A stretch of 64,000 nt of DNA from Danio rerio. Taxonomy: Eukaryota > Chordata > Actinopteri > Cypriniformes > Danionidae. Made by a program: the position numbers and the translations under genes. Below, one piece after another: positions 23,867 to 35,819 of this stretch; the stretch's first letter is position 1; each line of letters begins with the position of its first letter. Location of the stretch: assembly GCF_049306965.1 (NCBI RefSeq), contig NC_133196.1, forward strand, positions 17,235,001 to 17,299,000, given 5' to 3'. The notes beneath the pieces are model-generated. The model was not told the DNA's origin. It saw nothing but the letters and a program-made list of their open reading frames with translations, and did no database searches.

Positions 23867-24154
23867 TATAGGTTCATTCATTCTTTCATTTTCTTTTTGG
23901 CTTAGTCCTTCTATTATCTGGGGTAGCCACAGCGGACTGAACCACCAAATTATCCAGCATATGTTTTACTCTTGTTGCAACCCATCATTGGGAAACTTTT
24001 AAACACACTCATTTACTCGACAATTTTTCACCTGGAGGAAACCCACGCAAACACGGGGAGAACAACAGAAATGCCAACTGACCCAGCCAAAGCTCGAACC
24101 AGCAACATTCTTTCTGTGAGGCGATCGTGATACCCACTGTGCCACCGTGACGCC
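23867..24154 (-). mobile_element. DANA SINE, near full length
   Basis: From TTCATTCATTCTTTCATTTT through CCACAGCGGACTGAACCACC and CTGACCCAGCC to the tRNA-like head GTGAGGCGATCGTGATACCC-ACTGTGCCACCGTGACGCC, reverse orientation. Confidence 0.93.
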
Positions 24155-24263
24155 GTTGTTGTAGGTTAGTACAGCATTTGTCAGCAAGGTCTATTTTGAA
24201 ACTTAATATAATAACAAGGCACTTGGCTGTTACCACTAAAAAGATGGCACAAAGGAACAGAGG

Positions 24264-24317
24264 TAGACACATTAGTGTGTAGAAAAGAATATTCTTTTCT
24301 ACACACTAATGTGTCTA
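24264..24317. repeat. Perfect 54-bp palindrome without spacer
   Basis: The half from 24264 (TAGACACATTAGTGTG...) to 24290 is the exact reverse complement of 24291-24317. Pairing breaks at the next base on each side. No spacer and no mismatch. Confidence 0.97.
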
Positions 24318-25239
24318 GTGGCACAATCACAAACGAATACAAAACCCTTTGTAACGCGAAATATTTTGTGTGAAATCGCTTGATTACATTACTTTTTCTT
24401 TTTTTTTTTTTTTTACATTTTATGAATAGAAAGCAGCACAAAATAATAAATTGAACGGTGTGTGCACGTTTAGCAAATTTTTCAGCAGTCAAAAACTATT
24501 ATGTGAATGAGGATTCACACCAAATAGATGATTGTAGATAGACGCCTCGTTTTTTTAGGTTACTATTTGCTGCCCTCTGCTGTCAGCAAATATACATATA
24601 CACATTCATTATTTTGAAAAATAAACCTAATTTCTTTAAGCTAAAATAGTATAAGATGACAAAAAAGATCACATATAATTTATGAAATATCAATTAATTT
24701 CAAGTATTAAATAAAACAGTATTAATAAGTATAATGTAATGAAGAAAAATGCATGAAAAGTTCAATAGAACTTATTGAATTGGATGATCATTATACATTA
24801 ATTAATAAGATATTAATGTTCTATGTATAGACACAACATAGCAAACGTAGTATTTTGGGCTACACCTGTAAACCCTATGGCTGTAACTAATTAATGAACT
24901 GAGTTTCATTAACTTAAATCATTACAATTAGTTTATATTAATTAACCTTGATGGGTATTTAAAACCGTTTCTTGTTATTGGGTTTGTAAAAATAAATCTT
25001 TCAAGTAAATGGAACAATTTTTTTGGATTAATTTAGACAAAATGTCTTTTTAAAGTTTCATTAACTTAAAATCTTCAGCCCAGTAATTTTGCATCTGACG
25101 TCATCTAGGTTCACCTATGCCAAAGAGCATAAAATCACTAAGAGGCGACACTCTGTTGCTATTTGTAAAACAGTCACTAGATGCCGCTAGTGTCACGCTG
25201 CGGCCATTTTGGAATGAAAATTCCAATAGCATAAATAAC
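24318..25239. other. Intergenic, nothing recognised
   Basis: AT-rich, with no supported gene. A T homopolymer lies at about 24397-24413. Confidence 0.35.
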
Positions 25240-25335
25240 CAGGGCCAGACAGAATCTGCAGACATTTTTTGCTATTTCTGCGAAGAATTTTGGTAAAAAT
25301 CTGCGGATTTTTGCTGAATTAGTAGGGTCTACCTG
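25240..25335. mobile_element. End fragment of a CAGGGCCAGAC-type DNA transposon
   Basis: CAGGGCCAGACAGAATCTGC followed by ATTTCTGCGAAGAATTTTGG and AATCTGCGGATTTTTGCTG looks like one end of a common zebrafish hAT-like element. The other end was not found. Confidence 0.45.
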
Positions 25336-25469
25336 ACAGATTTTAGATGTTTTGTTCCGAGTGTAGTTTAAACAGAAGTCATTTCATAGAATATGCACTT
25401 ATTCTTTTTATTTTATTTTATTTTATTTTATTAATACGAATGCCTCAAGACTAAGTTTTGTACTTCTTA

Positions 25470-25815
25470 TTATTCATTCATTCATTTTTTTTTTTCCGGC
25501 TTAGTCCCTTTATTAATCTGGGGTCGCCACAGCGGAATAAACCACCAACTTATCTAGCATATGTTTTATGCAGCAGATGCACTTCCAGCTTCAACCCTTC
25601 ACTGGGAAACAACCATGCACACATTCACACACACACAAAGGACAATTTATCTTACCCAATTCACCTGTACCACATGTCTTTGGCCTTTGGGAGAAACCAG
25701 GGCACCCGGAGGAAACCCACGCGAACACGTGGAGATCATGCAAACTCCACACAGAAATGCCAAGTGACCCAGCTAAGGCTCGAACCAGCGACCTTCTTGC
25801 TGTGAGGTGATTGTG
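25470..25815 (-). mobile_element. DANA SINE, full length or nearly so
   Basis: TTCATTCATTCATTTTTTTT, GGCTTAGTCCCTTTATTAAT, GGGGTCGCCACAGCGGAATA, then GAACCAGCGACCTTCTTGCTGTGAGGTGA at the tRNA-like head. Reverse orientation. Open frames through it are SINE-derived. Confidence 0.95.
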
Positions 25816-26985
25816 CTACAATTTAAAAACATTTACAATTTAATTTAAAAACGTTTAAAATTTATTTTGTATAAATTAAATAAATATATTGCTGCTTCCG
25901 ACAGCAATATGTCATGAGGTCATTACTTCATACGTTTAAGTCAGATTGCAGTTATGGATGTTGGAAGCAACACAGTTTTTGACTGAGCTGATCGAGTCTA
26001 CTGTAACTTTGTGTTTTTGTTTGCATTTCTTCTGTAAACCTTTTTTAAAAGAAGATTCGGCCTTACTCACGTTTTTGCAAATACTGGTTGTAGAAATAGA
26101 AGCTGCAAAAGGTGGTACATAAGGGTTTGCACGAAAAGTTTTGCCACTACAAAATGTATGAGCTGGGTAACTAAGTATTAAAGGTTGGGAGAAATTAAAT
26201 ACATTTTAATTAATTATAATTAAAATGTATGAGCTGGGTAACTTGGGTATTTTAAGTTAGGAGAAAGTATCTTGCATGAATACAACAAACTCAAATTTTG
26301 ATGTTTCTATTTACTTAAAATTAAAAACTTATAGTGATAATGAAGCTTGGAAATCATCTTGTGTAAAAATATTATGTGGCCAAATAACATCAAACGTGTA
26401 TGGCTATATGTATGAATATTGAGTTTGTAAAAAGGTTAAGGAAGCTAAAAAAATCTGCCATAGGAGAACTGTTTTGAATTCCTTTCGAAGAACAGTTGTT
26501 ATAAGAGCTAGTGGTTATTGTCTAAGTCAACATATCTTTGGCATCAGCATGACCAGTGTGTGTGTCATTTACTGAGAACCGGATAGACCAAATATATGTC
26601 CCAGTAACACAAAACCAGTCTTATGTTGAACGGCAGGTATACTTTTGGAGATAGTCAAAGATACATTGTATGGGTCAAATTTCTTGATTTTATTTTTATG
26701 CCAAAGACTATTACAATTGTAAAGATCATGTTCCATGAAGATATTTTGTACATTTTCTTTTTGTAAATATTAAAACTCATTTTTATGAGTAATGTTAGTA
26801 ATTAGACCATAAAAAAAGACCATTTCTCAGATACAGTATTCAAGTTTTTTAAATAGTTGTATTTCAGCCAAATATTATCCTATTCTAACAAACTCTACAT
26901 AAAGGGAAAGTTTATTTATTCTATTTTTTCCATTGATCTATAAATCTTTATTTCAACAAAATGAATTTATGTATTTGTGGCCTGC
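25816..26985. other. Intergenic, nothing recognised
   Basis: No gene supported. A short direct repeat (AAAATGTATGAGCTGGGTAA) occurs at 26152 and 26222. Confidence 0.4.
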
Positions 26986-26989
26986 AGTA

Positions 26990-28260
26990 TCACATAATTA
27001 GTCTTGAGTACAGCTATGCTGATGAGTACCACCACTCTGCTGATGATGACACTCAGATCTACTTAGCCTTATCGCTTAATGACTAAAGGCCCATTAACAC
27101 ACTCTGCCAATGCACTGATGAAATTAACAGTTGGATCCTCCAAAACTTTCTTCAGTTAAACAAAGAGAAAACTGAAGTCAACAACAGGAATCAGTCCAAG
27201 GCACTCGAAATATGTGGAAAATTTAAAAAGCCTTCATTCACTTGGCTAAATCTTAAAAAACCTATGCGTTTCGGCAAGGATCTGTCTTCATCAGGGTTAC
27301 AGTGATGAGATGCGCCTAGAGTCTCTTTTGAGTACTACTGTCACATGACTCATTTAAATATCTCAACAACACTCAAAAGATTTAACAAGCAAAGTCAACT
27401 ATCATCAATAATTCATTATGATAGTGATTAATTTTAACAATTTTTTAAATAATTAACACACATTTTTGAGTCCCTTGGACTGATTCCTGTTGTTGTTTTG
27501 ATGAATACCTTACCCAAAGATCACCGGCCAAATATGAGTTACCACTGAGTGCTTTTTGTTTGTTTTTCTAAAAACTGAAGTCATTGCATTTGGGAAAGGA
27601 GATGAGGTTCTCAAGGTGAATGCGTATCTTGGCTCTAAAGGTTAAACAAGAAAAAATAAGGTCAAGAATCCTGTTACTCTGGAGGCAAATCTTAGTTTCA
27701 GTAGTCATGTCAAAGCAGTAACTAAATCAGCATACTATCATCTCAAAAACATTGCAAGAATTAGATGCTTTGTTTTCATCGAGGACTTAGAGAAACTTGT
27801 TCATACTTTTACCACCAGCAGGGTGGATTACTATAACTGACTCCTTACCGGCCTTCCCAAAAAGACAGTAAGACAATTGCAGCTCATCTAGAAAGCTGGT
27901 TTTGACCAGAATAAGAGCACATCACACCTGTCCTCATGTCTTTACACTGGCTCCCAGTTACATTGAGAATAGATTTTAAAGTATTATTACTTGTCTATAA
28001 ATCACTAACTGGCCTAGAAGCTCAATACATTACAGATATGCTCGCTGAATACAAACCTAACAGATCACGCAGATTATTAGGATCAAGTAAATTAGATATT
28101 TCAAGAGTTCAGTCAAAGCAGGATGAATCAGCTTTTAGCTTATATGCTCCTCGCTGGTGGAATCAGCTTCCAGAAATGATCAGATGTGCTCCAACATTTG
28201 GCACATTCACATCAAGACTGAAAACACATCTGTTTAGCTGTGCCTTTACTGAATGAGCAC
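26990..28260 (+). mobile_element. Broken LINE: reverse transcriptase remnant
   Basis: Near 27010-27068 the + strand encodes HHSADDDTQIYLALS, matching the YADDTQ-type catalytic block of a non-LTR reverse transcriptase (here with S-A in place of Y-A). A second part, 27936-28256, encodes LHWLPVTLRIDFKVLLLVYK, then AFSLYAPRWWNQLPEMIRCA and FTSRLKTHLF, the characteristic C-terminus of fish CR1/L2/Rex-like LINEs. The copy is truncated at its 5' side, contains in-frame stops, and is split by the insertion at 27181-27570. The clade cannot be fixed by eye. Confidence 0.85.
27181..27570. mobile_element. Insertion inside the LINE with 13-bp target duplication
   Basis: The 13-mer AAAACTGAAGTCA stands at 27168-27180 and again at 27571-27583, and the LINE frame resumes after it. 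The inserted 390 bp begins ACAACAGGAATCAGTCCAAG and has a near-inverted partner, CCTTGGACTGATTCCTGTTG, at 27475-27493. It also contains GCGTTTCGGCAAGG and TTCATCAGGG. The long duplication suggests target-primed insertion; the inverted segments point to a DNA-transposon-like origin. Family unknown. Confidence 0.7.
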
Positions 28261-28599
28261 TGTGCTATATCAGACAGATCGCATTATTATGTCGTTCTTT
28301 GCTTTTTCATTTTTTATAACCTGTTTTAACACATTTTACTCGGTTTTTATCTGTTTTTAATATTTTCTATTATTTGTTTTTATTTTCTTAAACTTGTCTA
28401 TTTTATTCCTGTTTATTAGCCCTCCTGTGAATATTTTTTTTTCTTTTTCAATTATTTCCCAAATGATGTTTATTAGACCAACATTTTTGTCACAGTATTC
28501 CTATAATACTTGTTTTTCTTCTGGGGAAATCTTTTTTTAAAATTCAGGCTAGATTAAAAGCAGTTTTTATTTTTAAAAACCTTTTATAAACTTAATATT
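28261..28599. other. LINE 3' flank, nothing further recognised
   Basis: T-rich sequence following the LINE coding remnant; it may be its 3' UTR. Confidence 0.35.
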
Positions 28600-28917
28600 G
28601 TTAGCCCCCCTTAAGCAGTTTTTTTTCCCCTAAATTGTCTACAGAACAAACCATCATTATACAATAATGTGCTTAATTACTATAACTTGCCTAATTAACA
28701 GAGTTAATCCTTTAAATTTCACTTTAAGCTGAATACTAGTGTCTTGAAAAATATCTAGTTAAATATTATGTGCTGTCATCATGGCAAAGATAAAAGAAAT
28801 CAGTTATTAGAGATGAGTTATCAAAACAGTTATGTTTAGAAATGTGTTGAAAAAAAATCTGAAATTGGGGGGGGGGGGGGGTATACAGGGGGGCTAATAA
28901 TTCTGACTTCAACTGTA
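28600..28917. mobile_element. MITE of the same family as 1-263
   Basis: Left part TTGTTAGCCCCCCTTAAGCA, interior TCACTTTAAGCTGAATACT and right end CTAATAATTCTGACTTCAAC then TGTA. A G run lies at 28867-28880. A further partial copy of the interior is at 29195-29345. Confidence 0.75.
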
Positions 28918-29386
28918 GTTGTGTTCCATCTTTTTTAATGTGCACTATCCATTGCAGGGTCATGATCATCAAATGCAATAGTGGCTGTTATTTAATCAGA
29001 AAGACCATCCAGTTTGGTGCACGAAACCCAATAACAATGATGACAAATGTTTATTTATGTTTCATTAAGAGTCTTGTCTAAAAAGCTGTATGAGAGCTTC
29101 TCTTACTATTGAGCCCTGAGATTCTGAAAATGCCTGCAAACCTCTTGTAGAACTAAAATTTAGTTTTTTGCAGAACCAAACAAAAGTTCTGCCTTAAAAT
29201 TGCACTTTAAGCTGAATACTAGTGTCTTTAAACATATCTTTGGCAAAGATAATCAGCATGGTAATCAGTTAATAGAAATTAGTTTATTAAAATATTATGT
29301 TCAGAAATGTGTTGAAAAATTCTTCTCTGTTAAATAGAAATTGGGGTAAAAATATAAAAGAATAAAACTGTAACAGGAGGTTTATA

Positions 29387-30617
29387 TACTCGCCGGCCAC
29401 TTGATTAGGTACACCTGTCCATCTGCTCGTTAACACAAATTTCTAATCAGCCAATCACATGGCAGCAACTCAATGCATTTAGCCATGTAGACATGGTCAA
29501 GACGGTCTGCTGCAGTTCAAACAGAGCATCAGAATGGGGAAGAAAGGCGATTTAAGTGACTTTGAACTGGCATGGTTGTTGGTTCCAGACGGGCTGGTCA
29601 GAGTATTTAAGAATCTCCTGATCCACTCCTGATCCAAATCCTGTGGGATTTTCAAGCACAACTATCTCTAGGGTTTTCAGAGAACACAAAAAAAAGAGAA
29701 AATGTCCAGTGAGTGGCAGTTATGTGGGCACAAAATGCCTTGTTGATGCCAGAGGTCAGAGGAGAATGGCCAGATTGGTTCAAGCTTATAGAAAGGTAGC
29801 AGTAATTCATCAAACCACTCGTTTCAACCAAGTTTGAAAAAGAGCACCTCTGAATGCACAACATATCAAACCTTCAGGCAGAGGGGTTACAGCAGCAGAA
29901 GACCACATTGGATGCCACTTCTCTCAGCTAGGAACATGAAACTGAGGCTATAGTTCACACAGGCTCACCAAAATTGGACAATAAAAAATTGGAAAAACAT
30001 TGCCTGGTCTGAGATTGCCTGGTCTCAATTCTGCTGCAATTTCTGTGACATGAAAGCATGGATCCATCCTGCCTTGTATCAGTGGATCTGGCTGGTGGTG
30101 TAATGGTGTGAGGGATATTTTACTTGGCACACTTTGGGCCCATTAGTACCAATTGAGCATTGTGTCAATGCCACAGCTTACCTGAGTATTGTTGCTGACC
30201 ATGTCCATCCCTTAATGACCACAGTGTTCATTTACATTTAGTCATTTAGCAGACGCTTTTATCCAAAGCGACTTACAAATGTACCCATCTTCTGATGGCT
30301 ACTTCCAGCAGGATAACTCACCATGTCATAATGTATGCATCATCTCCGACTGGTTTCTTGAACATGACAATGAGTTCACTGTACTCAAATGGCCACCTTT
30401 GGGATGTGTTGCAATAGGAGATTCGCATCATGGATGTGCAGCCGACAAATCTGCTGTAACTGTGTGATGCTATCATGCCAATATAAACCAAACTCTCAGA
30501 GCAATATTTCCAGTACCTTGTTTAATCTATGCCACAAAGGATTAAGACAGTTCTGAAGGCAAAAGAGAGTCCAATAAGGTACTAGTAAGGTGTATCTAAT
30601 AAAGTGGCCGGTGAGTG
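29387..30617 (+). mobile_element. Decayed Tc1-like transposon
   Basis: Inverted ends CTCGCCGGCCACTTGATTAG with GTACACC and GGTGTATCTAATAAAGTGGC with CGGTGAGTG, flanked by TA. These match a Tc1-like family widespread in fish and frogs. The + strand retains scattered transposase blocks (for example MGFSSTTISRVFREH near 29643, and YFQQDNSPCHN near 30300 around the second catalytic D), with many stops and frame changes. About 1.23 kb plus a 54-bp insertion at 30228-30281. Not functional. Confidence 0.88.
30228..30281 (+). mobile_element. Short V-SINE core fragment inserted in the Tc1-like element
   Basis: CATTTAGTCATTTAGCAGAC and GCTTTTATCCAAAGCGACTT with ACAAATG match the conserved V-domain of vertebrate V-SINEs. 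The transposase-related sequence reads on directly on both sides, so this 54-bp piece arrived after the Tc1 copy. Confidence 0.7.
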
Positions 30618-30619
30618 TA

Positions 30620-32898
30620 TACTGTGTGTATAAAATGTTTGTTTTTTAAATTGATGATAAAATATATATTCTATAGGAATGCTACAATGTATAGCCTATT
30701 TACCCAGTATCACACTGCCTTTGAATTACAATATGGTAAATTCTTCTCTAAAGAAAAAAACATCCACATAACAGAGTTTTTTTCTGTATATTATTTGTAT
30801 CATCAGTTTTTCTCAATGTCTATAAGGGAAAACTGTAGACAAAGTTTAATAGTCAGAAATACACCGTTGGAGGTAACTGGTCTTGGGACATTTTAAAGCC
30901 ATCCTGTGTCACTAAATAACAAATGTTTCTTCAAATTCTGCAAATAACTACTTTAAACAGCTTTGATTTTATAGTGCATCATGTATATAACAAACCATTT
31001 TTTAAGAGCTGAAACAATAAGCTTTCCATTAATGTACACATTGTTAGGACAGAACAGTATTTAGCCAAGATGCAGCTATTTTTAAAATCTGGAAATGAGA
31101 TTTCAATAATGAGCAAATCATATTTAAAGTTGTCTTAATGAAAGGCTTAGCAATGCACATTACAAATAAAAAAAATGTTTTCATATGGAAAACATTTTTC
31201 TGAGGTAAACAATGTACAAACTGTTTTATTGACAACTTTATTCAGAACACTCATGTCATTTTTAAGTTTTTATACTTGCAAAACTTTTTTGATTCACTTC
31301 AAATGTTGACATGAAACTAACACAAAACCAGATTTTAATTACCAAATTAAAAACTGAATGGTTTATCTTTTATATAGTGCATTATGACAGAAATCATTGA
31401 TGGAATTATCAACAGAAGTGAGATATATCTTTTTTCACATATAATTGATCCCTGGCCATTAAACCCACAACCATGTCACAATTACATGTGGCAGTTAATT
31501 GTTTTCTAATATAGTAATTACAACATTTTACTTGTAAAATTGTGATTGATCCAAAATTTTTACATTTTAGCCGAGTAAGAGATGTTGGGTGGAGCAGCAG
31601 GAAGTACAGTTGAAAAAAAGGGCATCCTGTAAAACAGGTACAGAGAATGTTGCTATGAAGAATTAGAGTTTATTTGGAAAAGATGTACCTGAGGCTAGAC
31701 TGTTGGACGCACTGAGTGAGATCATTTGATGAATGTCCATTCACTTTTGCCTATATTTCCATAAAGAGGAGATTACAGTCTGGTAAGTAGTGATATGATA
31801 TGAAAATATAATAACCATCTAAAAAAACTTTAATTTGAAACAGGACAAAACATGTTAAGGATATAGGTTTGCTGAAAAGATGATCAAGTGGGATGTTTTT
31901 TGTTACATTTACTGTAAATTGATGCACTGATTTTGTAAAATGATTAATTTCCAATATTAATGTTATTAACATGACTTTTTAATTCTGATCCATTAATTCA
32001 TATTTGATGTTTGCATTAACCAAATGTCCAGCTAAACTTTATACTGTCTATGTTATTAGAGGTGAAGAGTTCGGAGTTCAGATAAAAAAAACCCTAAATG
32101 CTGAAATTTCCCTAAAACTAACATTTGTCGCAGCCTCCTTTTTTATGTTGAGATATTTCACTTTAAAAACTAGGAAAAATACTTACTCTTTGCTACAAAA
32201 GTGTCATTTCTGAACATACAAGAGCTGGATAAAAATGCTAATTTTAGAGGAAAATTTCAGATGACATTTAGATGTTTTTGCATCTAAACTCTTTAGATGT
32301 CACTGGGACATATGCAAAAAATTTGATATTTTCCATTTCTAGATACAATGTGCATGTTGTTTCTCTGATGGTTTAATGTGTAAGCTTCACAATATGTAAA
32401 TGATTTCATATGCTATGATCACAGTCTGAAACCAAATAAATAAAAAGATAGCTACTGTACTCACACATTTGTTTTTAAAACGTCCCTTCTCTTAACTGCC
32501 TCAGAAAGTTAATTTTAACTCTTCCTTTAGTTTAGCTGCTGTTATCTCTGTTAAATTAAATTTAGTTCATTTTACACATTTATCTTTAGTCTAATACAAT
32601 TGACTGAATTTATGGTATTTGTGATATAACTTCATCATAAGGATCATCATATTACATTTTAATTTTAGATTTTCAAGCGGTGGTTCTCTTTTTATTGATT
32701 ATTAGTCAATTTTTGTTTTGATAAATTAGCATTTTACTCTAACTCAATCGGATGGCATGGATTAAATTTTGCATCATCTTTGGAGGCAATAAAACACTAA
32801 ACTATTATTGATGCATATCTACACAAGAAGAAATAGAGGGAAAGGTAAGTATCCATGCTATTTAAGGTGTTTTATCCTCCCAAGCATACGAATATGTA
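30620..32898. other. Long AT-rich intergenic stretch, nothing recognised
   Basis: No coding region with a known domain and no clear repeat family. Open frames up to about 90 codons occur but lack support. Confidence 0.4.
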
Positions 32899-33379
32899 CA
32901 GTGCTCAGTGTAATTGAGCAAACCCCACTTTGAAAATGAATATTTGTATCCATTTCTCAGTGAATATAGGCAATGTATTTTGGTGCATTTAAACAAAACA
33001 GATTTATAATACAAATATATTTATTTAATTAAATTGTTAGTTACCAAACATCTTTAGAAATTGACAGATAATATAATTAAATTCATTATTTAAATATTGA
33101 AAAAAAAAAAAAACTACAAATTTCTATTAACATTTTTCCATTTTTTGCTTCTCTTGATTTTTTTCTCTTGTTTAATTTGTATTTTATATTTTTCTATGAA
33201 ATACATTTGGGTGTACTAGCTATTGGAAAGTTATTGTAAGTTATTTTGTTAGATTAGCTCAAAAATTGGCTATCAGTACTGACTAATCTAATGTATATGC
33301 ACAAATATTGTATAGCTTCCTACTGAAAATATAATTTTAAAAGATAGATTTGTGAGGGGTGTACTTATGCTGAGCATTG
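32899..33379. mobile_element. Mariner-type MITE, second copy
   Basis: Ends CAGTGCTCAGTGTAATTGAG and ACTTATGCTGAGCATTG, flanked by TA (32897-32898, 33380-33381). The interior resembles the copy at 5110-5512 (TTTTGAAAATGAATATTT-type start, GATTTGTGAGGGGTGTACT near the end). Confidence 0.85.
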
Positions 33380-33441
33380 TATATATTGTTCAAATATATT
33401 AGCTCTAATTTTAAATATGCTATCATATTTGTTCATTTAAA

Positions 33442-33445
<4 letters not shown>

Positions 33446-33529
<84 letters not shown>
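33446..33529. repeat. (AT)n microsatellite
   Basis: About 41 AT units, 70 bp after the MITE. Confidence 0.97.
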
Positions 33530-33534
<5 letters not shown>

Positions 33535-33949
33535 TAATAATAATGGAATGTATTTTATATTTGTGACATCCAATTATGCAGTTATTAAATGTATTAGATT
33601 TTTACATGGAAGTTTCAACTGGCTCGACAAGACCACACATTGCTGCCAAAAATGAAAGTAATAATTCTGAAAGTAAAATATTGTCTGAGATAATTTTTTT
33701 TTTTTTAATATTGGTAGGAAGTGTCAGTATACAGACAAACGGCTAGTAGATTGGCTAGAGAAAAGTATAATGATTCTTTGACTGCCAAAAATTGGCTTAA
33801 AAATGTTTCACAAAACTATGGGTGTAAAATATTTAATTGGGCTGGCAGATATATATTTTTAAATGGCATGTGTTAAAGTTAAAGGAAGCCATTAAGAATA
33901 CAGAAATTCAACAGAAAATGGTCAAGTGAGGCTGTGCGGATTGAAAATT

Positions 33950-34170
33950 AAATTCAATTCATGTTTATTTATATAGCGCTTTTTAAAATAGATTGTGTCA
34001 AAGCAACCTAACATAGTTCTAGTAAAGTCCAGATTTCAGAGTTGAAGTTCAGTTTAGTTCAGTTCAGTGTGGTTTAAATTTCACTGCTGAAAGTTCAAAC
34101 ACTGTAGAGGAAATCCACTGAAGTGCAACTCCACAAGTCCCAATCCGAGCAGGACAGTGGTGGGAAAAAA
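33950..34170. mobile_element. Fragment of a dispersed retroposon-like repeat
   Basis: TTTATTTATATAGCGCTTTT then GATTGTGTCAAAGCA and AACATAG. The same start occurs at 39525-39645. The ATAGCGCTTTT motif is also in the tail of the SINE3 at 42885. Probably LINE/SINE tail sequence. Confidence 0.6.
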
Positions 34171-34770
34171 CCTCTAACTGTATTGATAACTATAATAAAT
34201 TTTACCAGTATTCATTTATCTGTTGATATATGCTGTGGAGAAAGGCTGAGAAAGCTGTGTAGGAAACTATACAATTTAGCTTCAAGAAGAGGGGACTATT
34301 ACATGTAAGGTGCACTTTCTCACCCCACCCACATTTAAAGCCATATAACAGCTAAAGCTTGATTATAAATTACACTCTATTGAATTCTGTGACTTCTATA
34401 AAATACATTGAATACCAATTATGACAGATCTTTCAGTTTTTGGTGTATTATCCCTTTAATGTTTTATTTTGTGTAGCTACATTTTTGTTACATTTTTGTC
34501 AGATTGTAACATTGTTGTCAATTTTTTTGTACTATATCAAGCAAACAAACATAATTTTTTTTGAATAAGTAACTGCTGTACATTTAGTATTTACAAAAAT
34601 ATTAGCTCAAACATTTTTTAGAAGATGTTTAATAAGAGCATACATACAACTCTTTCATTCATTTTTATTTTCAGGGTTTTACATTAACACCCAGCAGATT
34701 TCAGCTGTGGTGACTTAGACAACTATCACTGGTCACTTTGGCTGCATAATTTTTTAATTTATAATTATCT
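34171..34770. other. Non-genic stretch
   Basis: No supported gene or repeat family. Confidence 0.35.
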
Positions 34771-35819
34771 TAAAAGCAGGGTTCGACAATAAAGATGGCC
34801 CAATATGCGTGCAGTTGTAATCTTAGAATCAAGAAGCATCATGACCGACAAAAATAGCGGTCGCGCGACTGGGGCGAGCAAAAGAAAGGAGGTGAATACC
34901 GAATGAGAGGATGATCACTCGCGAGCACAGCTGATGTGATGCGCGCGACTGTTCAAAAAGCATGCGCGCTCCCGTTTCCTGGCGCAAAGCAACTGTGCCT
35001 AGAGGAAACGCAACTGCTGCGATCGGTTCTTTTTGAAATAGACTGGAGAAAAAGTGATGCTCGTGCTGTGCACCCACAATCCTGCAGCTTCCAAAGGCTC
35101 CGGATGTTTTTAAAATGTGTCTTTTTGTAAGCAGCAGCGGTTGCCGGTTTTGTTTGAATTATTCTTTGAATAGAACAGATTATGGGCCTAACCTTACCTG
35201 TATGCGCGTGATCACTCTTCCATTGTCACACACACGGTAGGTTTTTCACCTGCTGACTTTTGTTAATACAATAACATTGCTTTAATAGATTAACTCCTCT
35301 TGTATGTATATTTAACTGGTGATCTGAGAGACCTTTAGCTTTATAAACCTTTAGTTGAATAAAAAGAGCATGTATAGAGCATGTATAGAGCTAATATAAC
35401 TAAGAGCTATATTTTGCATGTTTTGACATGTATTTAGCATTTGTGGCTAAGCATTAATTATTTATTTCTTTTAGTGTGGTCAGAGATAAATTTTTAGTGT
35501 GGTCAGAGATAAAAATAAAATCAGAAAAAATTTAAACCAAATTACAATGCGACACTATGAAACCACAGCCCATTTACTTATGCACATTAAGCAAGTTTGT
35601 ACACAAAAAAGTGAAATGAATAAGGATCAAGGCATGTGTACATAAAGTCTAAATCAAGTAATTTTAGCACGCCAAAGTCAAATGTACACAGCAAATTCAT
35701 CTGAGTTAAATTCTCGGTGTTGAAGCATTTGAGAGTAAAGTGTTGACGTTAAAGAGTTAGATTTTGATAAATGAATATAATAAGAGTTAGAATTGATTTT
35801 ATTCAGTGCGAAATCAAGG

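Noticed and set aside
25458-25810. Overlapping open frames of 68-115 codons on the + strand
   Set aside because: They lie entirely within a reverse-oriented DANA SINE and are by-products of its sequence. The same holds for frames in 39746-40022, 42746-43229 and 43730-44150.
27263-27299. Hammerhead-like core on the minus strand (CTGATGA ... CGAAAC)
   Set aside because: The short core words are present, but the bases between them do not form a clear stem II and I see no convincing stems I and III.
34829-35130. Opposed open frames in a CpG-rich block
   Set aside because: No domain or splice context was recognised. The block more likely belongs to the left part of the composite element.
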